Shown here: positions 9,049-17,465 of the stretch, piece after piece
Numbering within the stretch: position 1 is the first letter of the stretch
Layout of the letters: each line of letters begins with the position of its first letter
Assembly (NCBI RefSeq): GCF_016919065.1
Contig: NZ_JAFFQA010000030.1
Location: forward strand, 1-60,289
Source of the DNA: Desulfobulbus rhabdoformis
GTDB lineage: Bacteria > Desulfobacterota > Desulfobulbia > Desulfobulbales > Desulfobulbaceae
DNA length: 60,289 nucleotides
Direction: 5' to 3'
Made by a program: the position numbers and the translations under genes
Notes under the pieces: model-generated
What the model saw: only the letters and a program-made list of their open reading frames with translations
Told to the model about the DNA's origin: nothing
Databases searched by the model: none

Positions 9049-11595
9049 ATGTCGGATCAATCACTCGAAGAATCTTCTCAGACCGATGGCAACCTCATTG
9101 CTTGCTGCCGTTTTTTGGCAATGCGTTTTGGCAAGGAGGCTGCCGCACGCTTTGCCTCAATCTCTCCTGTTTCGGGAGCTGAAGGAAGAAAAATCAATGT
9201 TGAACGTGTCATGCAGACGGCACGTTCCCTGGGGCTGCAGACAATCATTCAGCGCCCAAATCTCCATCAGATAGCCTCCCTGCCGGTGATTGCTGAGTTA
9301 CGCGACGGCCAGTATGTTGTTCTGTCTGAAATCCAGCCAGGGGATTCAAAAACAGTCACCTTGCATATACCTCAGGGAGACGGACTCCCCCGAAAGGAGC
9401 AGGTCCCACTTCACCGGTTCCAGCAAGCCTGGGCCGGTGGCATCCTCTCCTTTGAGCAGGTCAATACCGCACTGGTCTGTTTTTCGATAGTGGCTCGAGA
9501 ACACAAAATCGAGCTGACCCAGGAACGCCTGATACACGAGTATGGGCTCAGCAAGCAAGAAATTCCGACCGATACCTTGCTGCGCATGGCCAAAGAGCTT
9601 GGCCTCAAGGCTAAATTGTTACGCCTGAAGTGGGAGGGGCTGCTTCAGCTGAAAAAAGCCTATCCAGCCATTGCTCGCCTGAAAAATGGACATCATGTGA
9701 TCCTGGCCGGAATCCAACTCGATCCCAAAGAGAACGAAGCACGCATTGCCTGTTATGATCCATTGACCGGGGCAGGAGGGGGGCATCTGCGCTTTTCCCG
9801 TGAGGAGTTTGAGGCCATCTGGGATGGAGCTCTCTATGTGCTCAAGCGGGTATACAAGCTGACCGATGAGTCTCAACCCTTCAGTCTCCGTTGGTTCATT
9901 CCCGAGATCCTGCGCCAGAAGTTGACCTTTATCGATATCGCCCTGGCAGTCCTTTTCATCAACGCCATCGCTCTGGTGACCCCGATCTTCTTTCAGATCG
10001 TGATCGACAAGGTCTTGGTAAATCAGGCCTTCACTACCCTGCATGCGCTGGGCTGCGGTATGGCCGCCGCCTTGGCAGTGAATGCGGGGCTTGATTTTCT
10101 TCGCGACTACCTCCTGCTCCATGCCACGAACAAGATTGATCTGCGAGTAACCGGTCGCACCTTTCGCCATCTGCTCCAGTTACCGCTTGATTTCTTTGAG
10201 CATGTTGCTGCGGGTGTTCTTACTCAACACATGCAGCAAACTGCCAAAATCCGCAACTTCCTTACCGGCAATGTCTTCCTCACCATGCTGGAGGCAAGTT
10301 CACTCTTCGTTTTCCTGCCCTTCCTCTTTTTTTATAGCCTGTCACTGACTGGAATCGTCCTGGTGTTCACTCTGCTGATTGCCGCGGTCATCGGAGTGTT
10401 AATTGTCCCGTTCAAGCGGCGGTTGAATGCTCTCTATGATGCAGAGGGGCGGCGTCAGGCCATGTTGGTGGAAACAATCAACGGCATGGCCACGGTCAAA
10501 GCCATGGCCATTGAGCCCTTGCTGCGCCAGCAGTGGGAGCAAAAGGTTGCCCGCGCTGTGAGCATGCAGTTTCGAGTCGGTAAAATATCCATCACGGCCA
10601 AATCGCTGACGCAGTTTCTGGAACGGATGATGACGGTGATTCTCATCTGGATGGGGGCCAGTCTTGTTTTTGATGGAACGATCACCGTTGGTGCACTGAT
10701 CGCCTTTCAGATGTTAGCGGGGCGGGTGACCTCACCTCTGGTGCGACTGGTTGGCCTGATCCACCAGTACCAGGAGGCAGCCCTGTCCGTGGAAAAATTA
10801 GGTCTGGTTATGAACGCCAAACAGGAATGGGGTGCGGACCGCCATGGGGCCCGTCCGTCATTAAAGGGTGATATTGTCCTTGATCGGGTCAGTTTCCGCT
10901 ATGGCCCTGATCTCCCCAATGTTCTCCACGAAATTTCTCTGACCATTCCCGCCGGTTCTACTCTGGGCATTGTTGGCCCCTCCGGTTCCGGTAAGACCAC
11001 CCTGACCCGCATGCTCCAGAAGTCCTATTTTCCCTCTACCGGGACGATCAGGATCAATGACTGCTATCTCAATGAGATTGATACCGCGCATCTGCGCCAA
11101 AATATGGGAGTGGTGTTACAAGAGAATTTTTTATTCAACGCAACTATCGCCGAAAATATTCGCGCAGGCCAATCTGCTGCCTCTCGGGAGCAGATTATTC
11201 AGGCGGCCCTCATGGCCGGGGCCGACGAATTCATCGTTACCCTGCCCCAGGGATATGACACCATGCTGGAAGAAGGGGCTCAAAATCTCTCCGGTGGACA
11301 GCGACAACGACTGGCCATTGCCCGTGCTCTATTAACTTCACCGGAAATACTGATCCTGGATGAGGCGACCAGCGCCCTGGATCCTGAAAGCGAACGGATC
11401 ATCCGTGAAAACCTGGTGCAGATCGCCAGGAATCGCACCGTACTCATTGTCTCCCACCGTCTCTCCATGCTCAAGGATGCCGACAGCATTATTGTGCTCC
11501 AACGAGGCCTGGTGGTCGGTCATGGGCCCCATAGCCAACTCCTGCAGAACTGCCCGCTCTACAAGAAGCTCTGGCAGCAACAGATGGAACTCTGA
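9049..11595 (+). CDS. Type I secretion ABC exporter, HlyB-like, with two N-terminal C39-like domains
   Basis: The 848-residue inner-membrane exporter should power passage of the upstream RTX protein. Residues 300-570 form the transmembrane half. The ATPase half has Walker A GPSGSGKT (about 643-650), signature LSGGQ (about 747), Walker B ILILDEA (about 767) and the SHR histidine switch (about 802). Two successive peptidase-C39-like regions appear at about 15-135 and 145-265; HlyB itself has one. Neither has a cysteine aligned with the C39 catalytic position, so they are expected to bind substrate and not cleave it. The second keeps an NGHHVIL segment around the C39 histidine. The stop codon overlaps the start of the adaptor gene by one base, indicating translational coupling. 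Confidence 0.95.
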   Translation: MSDQSLEESSQTDGNLIACCRFLAMRFGKEAAARFASISPVSGAEGRKINVERVMQTARSLGLQTIIQRPNLHQIASLPVIAELRDGQYVVLSEIQPGDSKTVTLHIPQGDGLPRKEQVPLHRFQQAWAGGILSFEQVNTALVCFSIVAREHKIELTQERLIHEYGLSKQEIPTDTLLRMAKELGLKAKLLRLKWEGLLQLKKAYPAIARLKNGHHVILAGIQLDPKENEARIACYDPLTGAGGGHLRFSREEFEAIWDGALYVLKRVYKLTDESQPFSLRWFIPEILRQKLTFIDIALAVLFINAIALVTPIFFQIVIDKVLVNQAFTTLHALGCGMAAALAVNAGLDFLRDYLLLHATNKIDLRVTGRTFRHLLQLPLDFFEHVAAGVLTQHMQQTAKIRNFLTGNVFLTMLEASSLFVFLPFLFFYSLSLTGIVLVFTLLIAAVIGVLIVPFKRRLNALYDAEGRRQAMLVETINGMATVKAMAIEPLLRQQWEQKVARAVSMQFRVGKISITAKSLTQFLERMMTVILIWMGASLVFDGTITVGALIAFQMLAGRVTSPLVRLVGLIHQYQEAALSVEKLGLVMNAKQEWGADRHGARPSLKGDIVLDRVSFRYGPDLPNVLHEISLTIPAGSTLGIVGPSGSGKTTLTRMLQKSYFPSTGTIRINDCYLNEIDTAHLRQNMGVVLQENFLFNATIAENIRAGQSAASREQIIQAALMAGADEFIVTLPQGYDTMLEEGAQNLSGGQRQRLAIARALLTSPEILILDEATSALDPESERIIRENLVQIARNRTVLIVSHRLSMLKDADSIIVLQRGLVVGHGPHSQLLQNCPLYKKLWQQQMEL

Positions 11596-12950
11596 TGGAC
11601 GAATCGAAATCAACAAAAGACATTCTTGAATATCAACCGGATGCGGTAGAGATCGAGGAGCGCCCGGTACCTGGCAAGATCCGCTGGGTACTCTACCTGA
11701 TCCTGCTCTCCCTGGTGCTGACCGTGGTAGGGGCCATTGTGTTCAAGGTGGACCGAGTCGTGGTGGCAGAGGGGGAGTTAATCACCAATACTCCAACGAT
11801 TGTGGTTCAATCGCTGAGTACTGCTGTGATCCGGACTATTAATGTACAAGTGGGGGATGTGGTGGAAAAGGACCAGGTGTTGGCTACCTTGGATCCCACC
11901 TTTGCCACTGCCGATCTGAGTCAGTTGAATAAACAGAAGCTAACCCTTGGCGTTCAAGTCCGACGGATCAGGGCGGAGTTGGATCACACCCCCTTTGCAG
12001 CACTTCCTGAAGAGGGAGACGACGGCAAACTTCAGGAGCAGGTGTTAATCCAGCGGCGTTTGATCCTGGAAAAGAATAAACGGATGACCGATGACAAGAT
12101 CGCAGCACTGCGTGCCAAGCTTGCACTCAATACGGTGCAGCGGCGTGGCCAGGAACAGCAGTACAAATTATTGCGCGATGTGGAAGGCACCACAGCCAAG
12201 CGCCCCCAACAGGATGAGGACTACCGGCTTCGGTTACTCGAAGCGCAGAAAGCCCGGTACGAGGCTGCTAATGCCATTGAAACCTTGAAGGCAGAGGCAT
12301 TGGTAACCCGTAACGAACTCCGCCAGGCCGAGTCCGACTGGCAACGCTTTGTTGAGGAGCGCAAAGGTGAGTTAATGGAGCAGGAAGTCAGCCTGCGGGC
12401 AGAACTGGAGAAGGTCCAGGAAGAACTGCACAAGGCTGAACGGGTTCATGATTTGATTTCTTTGCGGGCACCGGAAAAAGGCATTGTGCTCAAGATGGCT
12501 GAGCGGTCCGTGGGCTCCATCCTCCAGCAGGCAGAGCCATTTTTTATCCTGGTTCCTTATGGCAGTGTGCTTGAGGCTGAGGTGAATGTCGGATCAAAGG
12601 ATATCGGGCGTATTCGCACGGGGGATACGGTCCGGATCAAGTTTGATGCCTTCCCCTTCCAGCGTCACGACACCTTACCCGGCGCAGTGCGGGTTATCAG
12701 TGAAAACGCCTTCCAGCATTCCGAGCCCCAGGCGCTCCTTCAACCTGATTCCGGTCAACGCCCACTTGAGGCCTTTTACAAGACCCGGATCCATTTGCTC
12801 TCAACTCAACTGCGCAATGTACCTGAAGGGTTTCGACTTATACCGGGAATGAAGGTCCGGGCTGAAATCAAGGTCGGGAAACGGTCAGTTATCTCTTACT
12901 TTCTCTATCCAATTATCCGAGTGCTGGATGAAAGTCTACGTGAACCTTAA
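11595..12950 (+). CDS. Type I secretion periplasmic adaptor, HlyD family
   Basis: The 451-residue membrane fusion protein links the ABC exporter to an outer-membrane channel. A cytoplasmic N-terminus leads to one membrane segment at about 31-51, then half of a lipoyl domain with VQVGDVVEKDQVLATLDP. A long alpha-helical coiled-coil hairpin spans roughly residues 110-285, and the returning lipoyl and beta-barrel parts follow. The end, with GMKVRAEIKVGKRSVISYF and an LDESLREP tail, is typical of HlyD proteins. ATG 11595 overlaps the exporter stop as TGATG. No TolC homologue follows, so the outer-membrane partner must be encoded elsewhere. Confidence 0.94.
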   Translation: MDESKSTKDILEYQPDAVEIEERPVPGKIRWVLYLILLSLVLTVVGAIVFKVDRVVVAEGELITNTPTIVVQSLSTAVIRTINVQVGDVVEKDQVLATLDPTFATADLSQLNKQKLTLGVQVRRIRAELDHTPFAALPEEGDDGKLQEQVLIQRRLILEKNKRMTDDKIAALRAKLALNTVQRRGQEQQYKLLRDVEGTTAKRPQQDEDYRLRLLEAQKARYEAANAIETLKAEALVTRNELRQAESDWQRFVEERKGELMEQEVSLRAELEKVQEELHKAERVHDLISLRAPEKGIVLKMAERSVGSILQQAEPFFILVPYGSVLEAEVNVGSKDIGRIRTGDTVRIKFDAFPFQRHDTLPGAVRVISENAFQHSEPQALLQPDSGQRPLEAFYKTRIHLLSTQLRNVPEGFRLIPGMKVRAEIKVGKRSVISYFLYPIIRVLDESLREP

Positions 12951-13992
12951 TTTTTTATTGTCAATATCAATGGATATGTGTGTGACCACTGTAACTGCAT
13001 TTTTTCGTCTCTTGTGTGTCCTGGCAGTTGCTTTGCCTCTCTTGAGTGGGTGTGGAGCCTCGACCGGAATTCCCGGTCATGGTGGAGGCAAGCGGTTTGC
13101 CGTTGAACAGGAACTGGTTGCTGCCGCAACGAGAGCAGCCATCAAAAAGATCGATCTCACGACCATCAAAGGCAAGAAGGTCAATCTGTTTGTGAACGCC
13201 ATCGGCGATACCGGGGCCGGTAACCTCGCCGGTGGTCGGTTTTCTATTATCTCGCAGCTGCGAGGGGATTATATTCAGACTGCCCCTGTTACAGAGACCT
13301 CAGTTTACCCTCGGTATTCGAGCTCCTCATCCTCCTCTTCGACAACCGGAACGACCACCACTACAGGATCACAGACCTCGGAAACCCTATTGAATGCCCC
13401 CGTTCTTAAAAAGAGCCAACAGGAAGGCGGCGCGACAACCATTCAAGCCGGAGTTGCATACGAAGGTATGGGCGCGTATCACAACTCCGAGGAAATCACC
13501 TCGAATGACCTGCAATATCTCTCCGCCTTGATGCAGACCTACCTTTTTCTCAAAGGTGTTTACATTGTCCCGCCATCCGAGGCGGAAGTTGATGTGTATA
13601 TCACGGTTGATGTATTTGGAACCGTGTATACCCGTATTGATTGGTTACTGGCCAACAACGAGATCCTTAAAGCGAAGACTTCACTTGAAGTTCTCGCCGT
13701 CGACCATTGGACCGGAGACCTTTTGATGCCACCTCAGTCGGCGGCCGCGGAGTCGGAATATAACGAACAGTATGTGTTATGGGCAGGGCCGGTAAATATC
13801 CGAAAAACGTTGAAAAACGCCGACCCGTTGTTGAGTGATTTTACCAACCTGCAAGAGGCAGAATCAACAGTGCTCCCCGTCAACAGGGAAATACAGGCCC
13901 CGTATCCCTTTCAATTTCAAATCGAAAATAAGGGGGAGGATAATCACCAGGGAGTCAAAAAGATTAACCAAGAGGTGAACTTGGGGACTTGA
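12928..13992 (+). CDS. Lipoprotein of unknown function, overlapping the HlyD gene
   Basis: The frame starts at ATG 12928, 23 bases inside the HlyD gene, and gives 354 residues. A hydrophobic stretch ends in the lipobox LLSGC, so the mature protein should be lipid-anchored. In-frame ATGs at 12970 and 12976 give a more usual signal length, and no start has a strong Shine-Dalgarno. The mature part begins with a conserved-looking AAIKKIDLTTIKGKKV segment, then a low-complexity Ser/Thr run (SSSSSSSTTGTTTTTG), then a beta-rich part with DVYITVDVFGTVYTRIDW. I do not recognise a named function. Its overlap with the secretion operon suggests an accessory or immunity-like role at the envelope, which is inference. 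Confidence 0.8.
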   Translation: MKVYVNLNFLLSISMDMCVTTVTAFFRLLCVLAVALPLLSGCGASTGIPGHGGGKRFAVEQELVAAATRAAIKKIDLTTIKGKKVNLFVNAIGDTGAGNLAGGRFSIISQLRGDYIQTAPVTETSVYPRYSSSSSSSSTTGTTTTTGSQTSETLLNAPVLKKSQQEGGATTIQAGVAYEGMGAYHNSEEITSNDLQYLSALMQTYLFLKGVYIVPPSEAEVDVYITVDVFGTVYTRIDWLLANNEILKAKTSLEVLAVDHWTGDLLMPPQSAAAESEYNEQYVLWAGPVNIRKTLKNADPLLSDFTNLQEAESTVLPVNREIQAPYPFQFQIENKGEDNHQGVKKINQEVNLGT

Positions 13993-14085
13993 ACCTGATT
14001 CCGTGGCGGAGTGTGACGACTGAACAGGGAGGATTGAAAATAATATTTTCTGTTCGACTTTCCTGGCTGGGCCTCATAGTCTCGG

Positions 14086-14358
14086 CTATTTTTTCATAAA
14101 GCGAAGGAGGACCTTGTACTTACTGATATCCAGATCCTTGGGCAGGGAGGTGGCATCGGGAATGAGCAGGGTTAAAACTCGGCCTCGTTGCGGATCCTGC
14201 CGAGGCTGTCGCCTTCGCTCTTCGCCTGCAGGGCCTATGACTCGCTGCCGGGGTTCTCGTATGTGAAGTAACTCCGCTTCTACCGGCTTGCCTTCCGGGG
14301 TTTTAGGTTGCTTTTGCGGGGTGACAGGCTCAATGGAGCCTATGATGATATCGACCAT
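14086..14358 (-). CDS. Small basic protein of unknown function, 90 aa
   Basis: The gene starts at ATG 14356-14358 on the minus strand. A perfect AGGAGGT lies at 14367-14373, eight bases upstream, one of the best ribosome-binding sites in the window, which supports a real gene. The product begins MVDIIIGSIEPV, has a Pro/Arg/Gln-rich middle with RERRRQPRQD-like composition, and ends VLLRFMKK. No signal peptide, membrane segment or catalytic motif is visible. It is convergent with the lipoprotein gene and lies downstream of ogt on the same strand. Confidence 0.65.
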   Translation of the reverse strand: MVDIIIGSIEPVTPQKQPKTPEGKPVEAELLHIREPRQRVIGPAGEERRRQPRQDPQRGRVLTLLIPDATSLPKDLDISKYKVLLRFMKK

Positions 14359-14366
14359 GTGTAACT

Positions 14367-14373
14367 ACCTCCT
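14367..14373 (-). promoter_or_regulatory. Strong ribosome-binding site AGGAGGT
   Basis: A full match to the anti-Shine-Dalgarno complement sits eight bases before the ATG of the 90-residue gene and fixes its start. Confidence 0.75.
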
Positions 14374-14446
14374 GGAACACGTTTCCCCTCTATCTAGCCT
14401 ATTTTTGAGAAAAATTCTCGAGGAATTTTCTCCTTTGCTTGCAGCC

Positions 14447-14959
14447 TTATTGATTGGGCAGAGGAGCAAGCAGTGAGCCGTTTCCCTGTTCCAGATCTAA
14501 GAGGGTCTGTTTCATGGGTAGACCGCCACCAAAGCCCGTGAGTTTACCGCCTGTACCAATGAGCCGATGACAGGGGATGACAATGGCGATGGGGTTGACA
14601 TGGGCTGCGCCTCCGACTGCTCTGGCTTTGCCCACACCGCCCAGACGAATGGCCAACTCGCCGTAGGTGCGTGTCTGGCCATAGGGAATCGCGAGCAGTT
14701 CCTGCCATACCTGCTGCTGAAATACAGTGCCGGCCGGAGCCAGAGGCAGATCAAAGACGTGCAATCGCCCAGTGAGGTAGGCATTGAGCTGTTTTCCCGC
14801 TTCAGCCAGCAAGGGGTGGCTGCCGCATGAAACCTTGGCCTCCTCTGTCAGGCCAGTGTCCTTGCTACTGGTGGGCAAAATGATTGCGCTGATGGCATTT
14901 GCATCACCTGCCAGGGTAAATGTTCCCAAGGGGGTGGGAAGGAGCGTAAAGACTTGCAT
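14447..14959 (-). CDS. ogt: Methylated-DNA-protein cysteine methyltransferase
   Basis: The 170-residue suicide repair protein transfers alkyl groups from O6-alkylguanine, and from O4-alkylthymine, to its own cysteine. The active-site motif IPCHRLIG is intact (cysteine near residue 130), and the helix-turn-helix DNA-binding part has YGQTRTYGELA and ARAVGGA with the arginine finger. An N-terminal domain of about 80 residues precedes the catalytic part, as in Ogt, and there is no Ada-type regulatory domain. It lies seven bases downstream of the cysteine-rich gene on the same strand, so the two are probably cotranscribed. Confidence 0.96.
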   Translation of the reverse strand: MQVFTLLPTPLGTFTLAGDANAISAIILPTSSKDTGLTEEAKVSCGSHPLLAEAGKQLNAYLTGRLHVFDLPLAPAGTVFQQQVWQELLAIPYGQTRTYGELAIRLGGVGKARAVGGAAHVNPIAIVIPCHRLIGTGGKLTGFGGGLPMKQTLLDLEQGNGSLLAPLPNQ

Positions 14960-14965
14960 GGCGAA

Positions 14966-15502
14966 TTAAATCGTTTGTAAGGGGAGATGTTGCAGGCGGT
15001 CAAGAAGCCAGGATTCAATGGCTGTTTGCTGTCCAAGCACTGCAGCCGCGTGCTGTTCCAGTGTCTTCATGGTTTGGGGATCAGTTCGTTTCATAATATG
15101 GGTGCAGTTATAGTTGAGGCAGAAAATAGGTTTGGCCATAAAGCGGCAACCTTGGGGGCCGAGGAAACAGCATTCACTGTCGACAGGATCACGGAGCGAG
15201 ATATCTTTTTCTAAAAGCAGGTTAATAAGAATCTGAATGCTGTCGGTGTTATCGGCCATGTAGGCGCTGCAACACCCGCCATCTGGTCGTGTTGCGCAGG
15301 CGGAACAGAGCTTCCCCATCTCCATTCGCTCCATCTGCAGACTGAGTTGCTCACAGCTTTTTTTGAGGCCTAGAAGCTTATCGTGCAGTTTGCCATCAAG
15401 CCAGAGGTTTTCTTGCACAATCTTGCAAAGTTGCCGTGCATACTCCAGTTTTATTTGAGGAGGACCACTGTACCAGCGCTGGAACTGTTGACTTATATGC
15501 AT
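14966..15502 (-). CDS. Cysteine-rich protein of unknown function, possible metal-binding
   Basis: The start chosen is ATG 15500-15502, just after the stop of the penicillin-binding protein gene at 15513; upstream in-frame codons overlap that gene and look non-coding. The 178-residue product begins MHISQQFQRWYSG. A helical N-terminal half is followed by a cysteine cluster: CSACATRPDGGCCSAYMA, then ECCFLGPQGCRF, then CLNYNCTHI. Nine or so clustered cysteines with His and Asp resemble zinc- or iron-chelating domains such as those of YkgJ-like proteins, but I cannot assign a family. No signal peptide is visible. It appears to share a transcript with ogt and the penicillin-binding protein gene. 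Confidence 0.75.
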   Translation of the reverse strand: MHISQQFQRWYSGPPQIKLEYARQLCKIVQENLWLDGKLHDKLLGLKKSCEQLSLQMERMEMGKLCSACATRPDGGCCSAYMADNTDSIQILINLLLEKDISLRDPVDSECCFLGPQGCRFMAKPIFCLNYNCTHIMKRTDPQTMKTLEQHAAAVLGQQTAIESWLLDRLQHLPLQTI

Positions 15503-15512
15503 GGGAGAGTAC

Positions 15513-17345
15513 TCAGTTTGAAATAAGTTGCATGAAATGTTTCCAGGCCGGGGCAGCGGCTTTGCCGCCGGTTTCCCCTTTTCCCAGGGTGGTATCCCGA
15601 TCGTGACCAAACCAGACCCCGGCGGTGAGTCCCCTGGCTGAGCCGACAAACCAAGCGTCGATATTGTTGTCCGTGGTCCCGGTTTTGCCGGTGGCCCCGG
15701 GAACCCCGGACGCGTTTTTGCCGGTACCCCGCTCCACGACCTGACGCATGGCTTCCTGCATCCAGGCCGCAGTATAGGAGGAAACCACCCGATGCGCAGG
15801 CGCTCGCGGCCAGATTTTAATGGTGCCGTCCTGTTCACGGACCCGGGTAATAGCCACAGGTGGCGGATAAATTCCCTGATTGGCAAAGCAGGTGTAGGCA
15901 GAGGTCAACTCCAGCAGTGAGACCGGCGAGGCCCCCAGGGCCAGGGTTAAATTGCCCGCCAGCGGTGCTGTGATCCCCAGTTTTTTAGCTATATGGGCGG
16001 CACTATCCACTCCAATTTGCTGGAGGAGGCGGACGGCAACCACATTGCTTGAACGCACCAGCGCCTCACCAAGGGGCATGGGCCCACGGTAATGGTTCAT
16101 GAAGTTGTGGGGGCGCCAGGGACGCTTTCGTCCGCTTTTGAGCGAGATGGGGGCATCGTTGAAGCGGGTGGCGGGATCCACCCCCTTTTCCAGGGCCGCA
16201 GCATAGACCACCGGTTTAAAGGCGGAACCGGGTTGGCGGTTGGCCTTGACTGCCCGGTTGAACTGATTTTCCGTGAAATCCGCTCCGCCGATCATGGCAA
16301 GAATATGGCCGTTGTGCGAGTTAAGGGCTACCAATGCCCCCTGGGGGGGCGGTGTATCCAGGTGGCGCATGCCAATACGGGTGACTCCTGCCTGGACTGC
16401 CTTGGCAGCAATTTCCTGAAGCCGGGAATCAATCGTTGTGGCCACGCTCAGCCCTTTTTGAAAGAGATCTTTTTCTGTGTACTGTTCGCGCAATAACTGA
16501 CGGACATAGAGGCCAAAGTAGCCATTGGTTGCCTTACGCCAGTTGCCAGCCAATTGCAGCCCCTGGTCATACGCCAGGCGGGCACTGGTATCTGTGATGA
16601 TCCTGTCTTCAGCCATGCGGTTGAGCACGTAGCGTTGCCTTGCCTGGGCAGCCTTGGGGTGACGCAGGGGAGAGTAGTTGGAAGGTGATTGGGGCAGGCC
16701 GGCAAGCAGGGCAATCTCGCCTAAGCTTAAGTCGCGGGCATGTTTGCCAAAGTAGGTTCTGGCCGCAGCCTCTACCCCATAGGCGCCTTCACCCAGGTAG
16801 ATTTCATTGAGGTAAATAGTGAGTATTTCCTCTTTACTGAGCATGCGTTCAAGCCGGTGTGAGAGAACCGCCTCGGCCAGTTTACGGGTATAGCTCTTTT
16901 CCCGGGTCAGGAGCAGGGCTCGGGTGACTTGTTGGGTAATGGTCGAGCCCCCCTGGCTGCGGCGGCCCGAACGCATATTGTTAAAAGCGGCCCGGGCGAT
17001 TGACCAGAGATCAAGGCCATCATGCTCCCAGAAACGGCTATCTTCCGCGGCAACAAAGGCCTTGGGTAACAGTGAAGGCATCTCTTCAAAAGGAATGAGA
17101 ATGCGAAACTCCCGGCCAATGGCACTGATGGGCTTATAGGTTCGGTCCAGGATGACAGTCGCCACTCGAGGGTGGTAATCATTGATGGAACGGATATCGG
17201 GCAGGCTGGAAAACCAGGTGAGGACGATCCCTATACAGAGGGTCAGCGTTCCGGCAACTGCCAGCAGTAATTTAGTCAGGTGGTGCTGATTGAGTACCTT
17301 GCTTCTTTTGGAAGAGGATGTGGCTGTTGCTCCGGATTGGCTCAT
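15513..17345 (-). CDS. Bifunctional class A penicillin-binding protein (PBP1A-like)
   Basis: The 610-residue inner-membrane enzyme polymerises glycan strands and cross-links peptides in peptidoglycan. One membrane anchor lies at about 24-45. The glycosyltransferase 51 domain has EDSRFWEHDG (101-110, catalytic Glu101) and GGSTITQQ (132-139). The transpeptidase domain has SAFK with Ser374 and Lys377, SSN (432-434) and KTGT (554-557), so both activities look intact. At 610 residues it is shorter than E. coli PBP1A (about 850) and lacks the long inserted domain. It is divergent from mutL, with 120 bases between. Confidence 0.95.
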   Translation of the reverse strand: MSQSGATATSSSKRSKVLNQHHLTKLLLAVAGTLTLCIGIVLTWFSSLPDIRSINDYHPRVATVILDRTYKPISAIGREFRILIPFEEMPSLLPKAFVAAEDSRFWEHDGLDLWSIARAAFNNMRSGRRSQGGSTITQQVTRALLLTREKSYTRKLAEAVLSHRLERMLSKEEILTIYLNEIYLGEGAYGVEAAARTYFGKHARDLSLGEIALLAGLPQSPSNYSPLRHPKAAQARQRYVLNRMAEDRIITDTSARLAYDQGLQLAGNWRKATNGYFGLYVRQLLREQYTEKDLFQKGLSVATTIDSRLQEIAAKAVQAGVTRIGMRHLDTPPPQGALVALNSHNGHILAMIGGADFTENQFNRAVKANRQPGSAFKPVVYAAALEKGVDPATRFNDAPISLKSGRKRPWRPHNFMNHYRGPMPLGEALVRSSNVVAVRLLQQIGVDSAAHIAKKLGITAPLAGNLTLALGASPVSLLELTSAYTCFANQGIYPPPVAITRVREQDGTIKIWPRAPAHRVVSSYTAAWMQEAMRQVVERGTGKNASGVPGATGKTGTTDNNIDAWFVGSARGLTAGVWFGHDRDTTLGKGETGGKAAAPAWKHFMQLISN

Positions 17346-17465
17346 GCGGTGGTGGACAAGTGGTCAAAGACGCTGTAGGGTTGCGGGGTAAGAGTGTTTC
17401 TCTTTTTGTTGTTACCATGAATTGTCGATTTCAGCACCGCTAAACCCCAACCCCTCCAACTGATC

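Noticed and set aside
15503..15886. N-terminal extension of the cysteine-rich protein
   Set aside because: It overlaps the penicillin-binding protein gene and is Pro/Gly/Arg-rich, as expected of a shadow frame.
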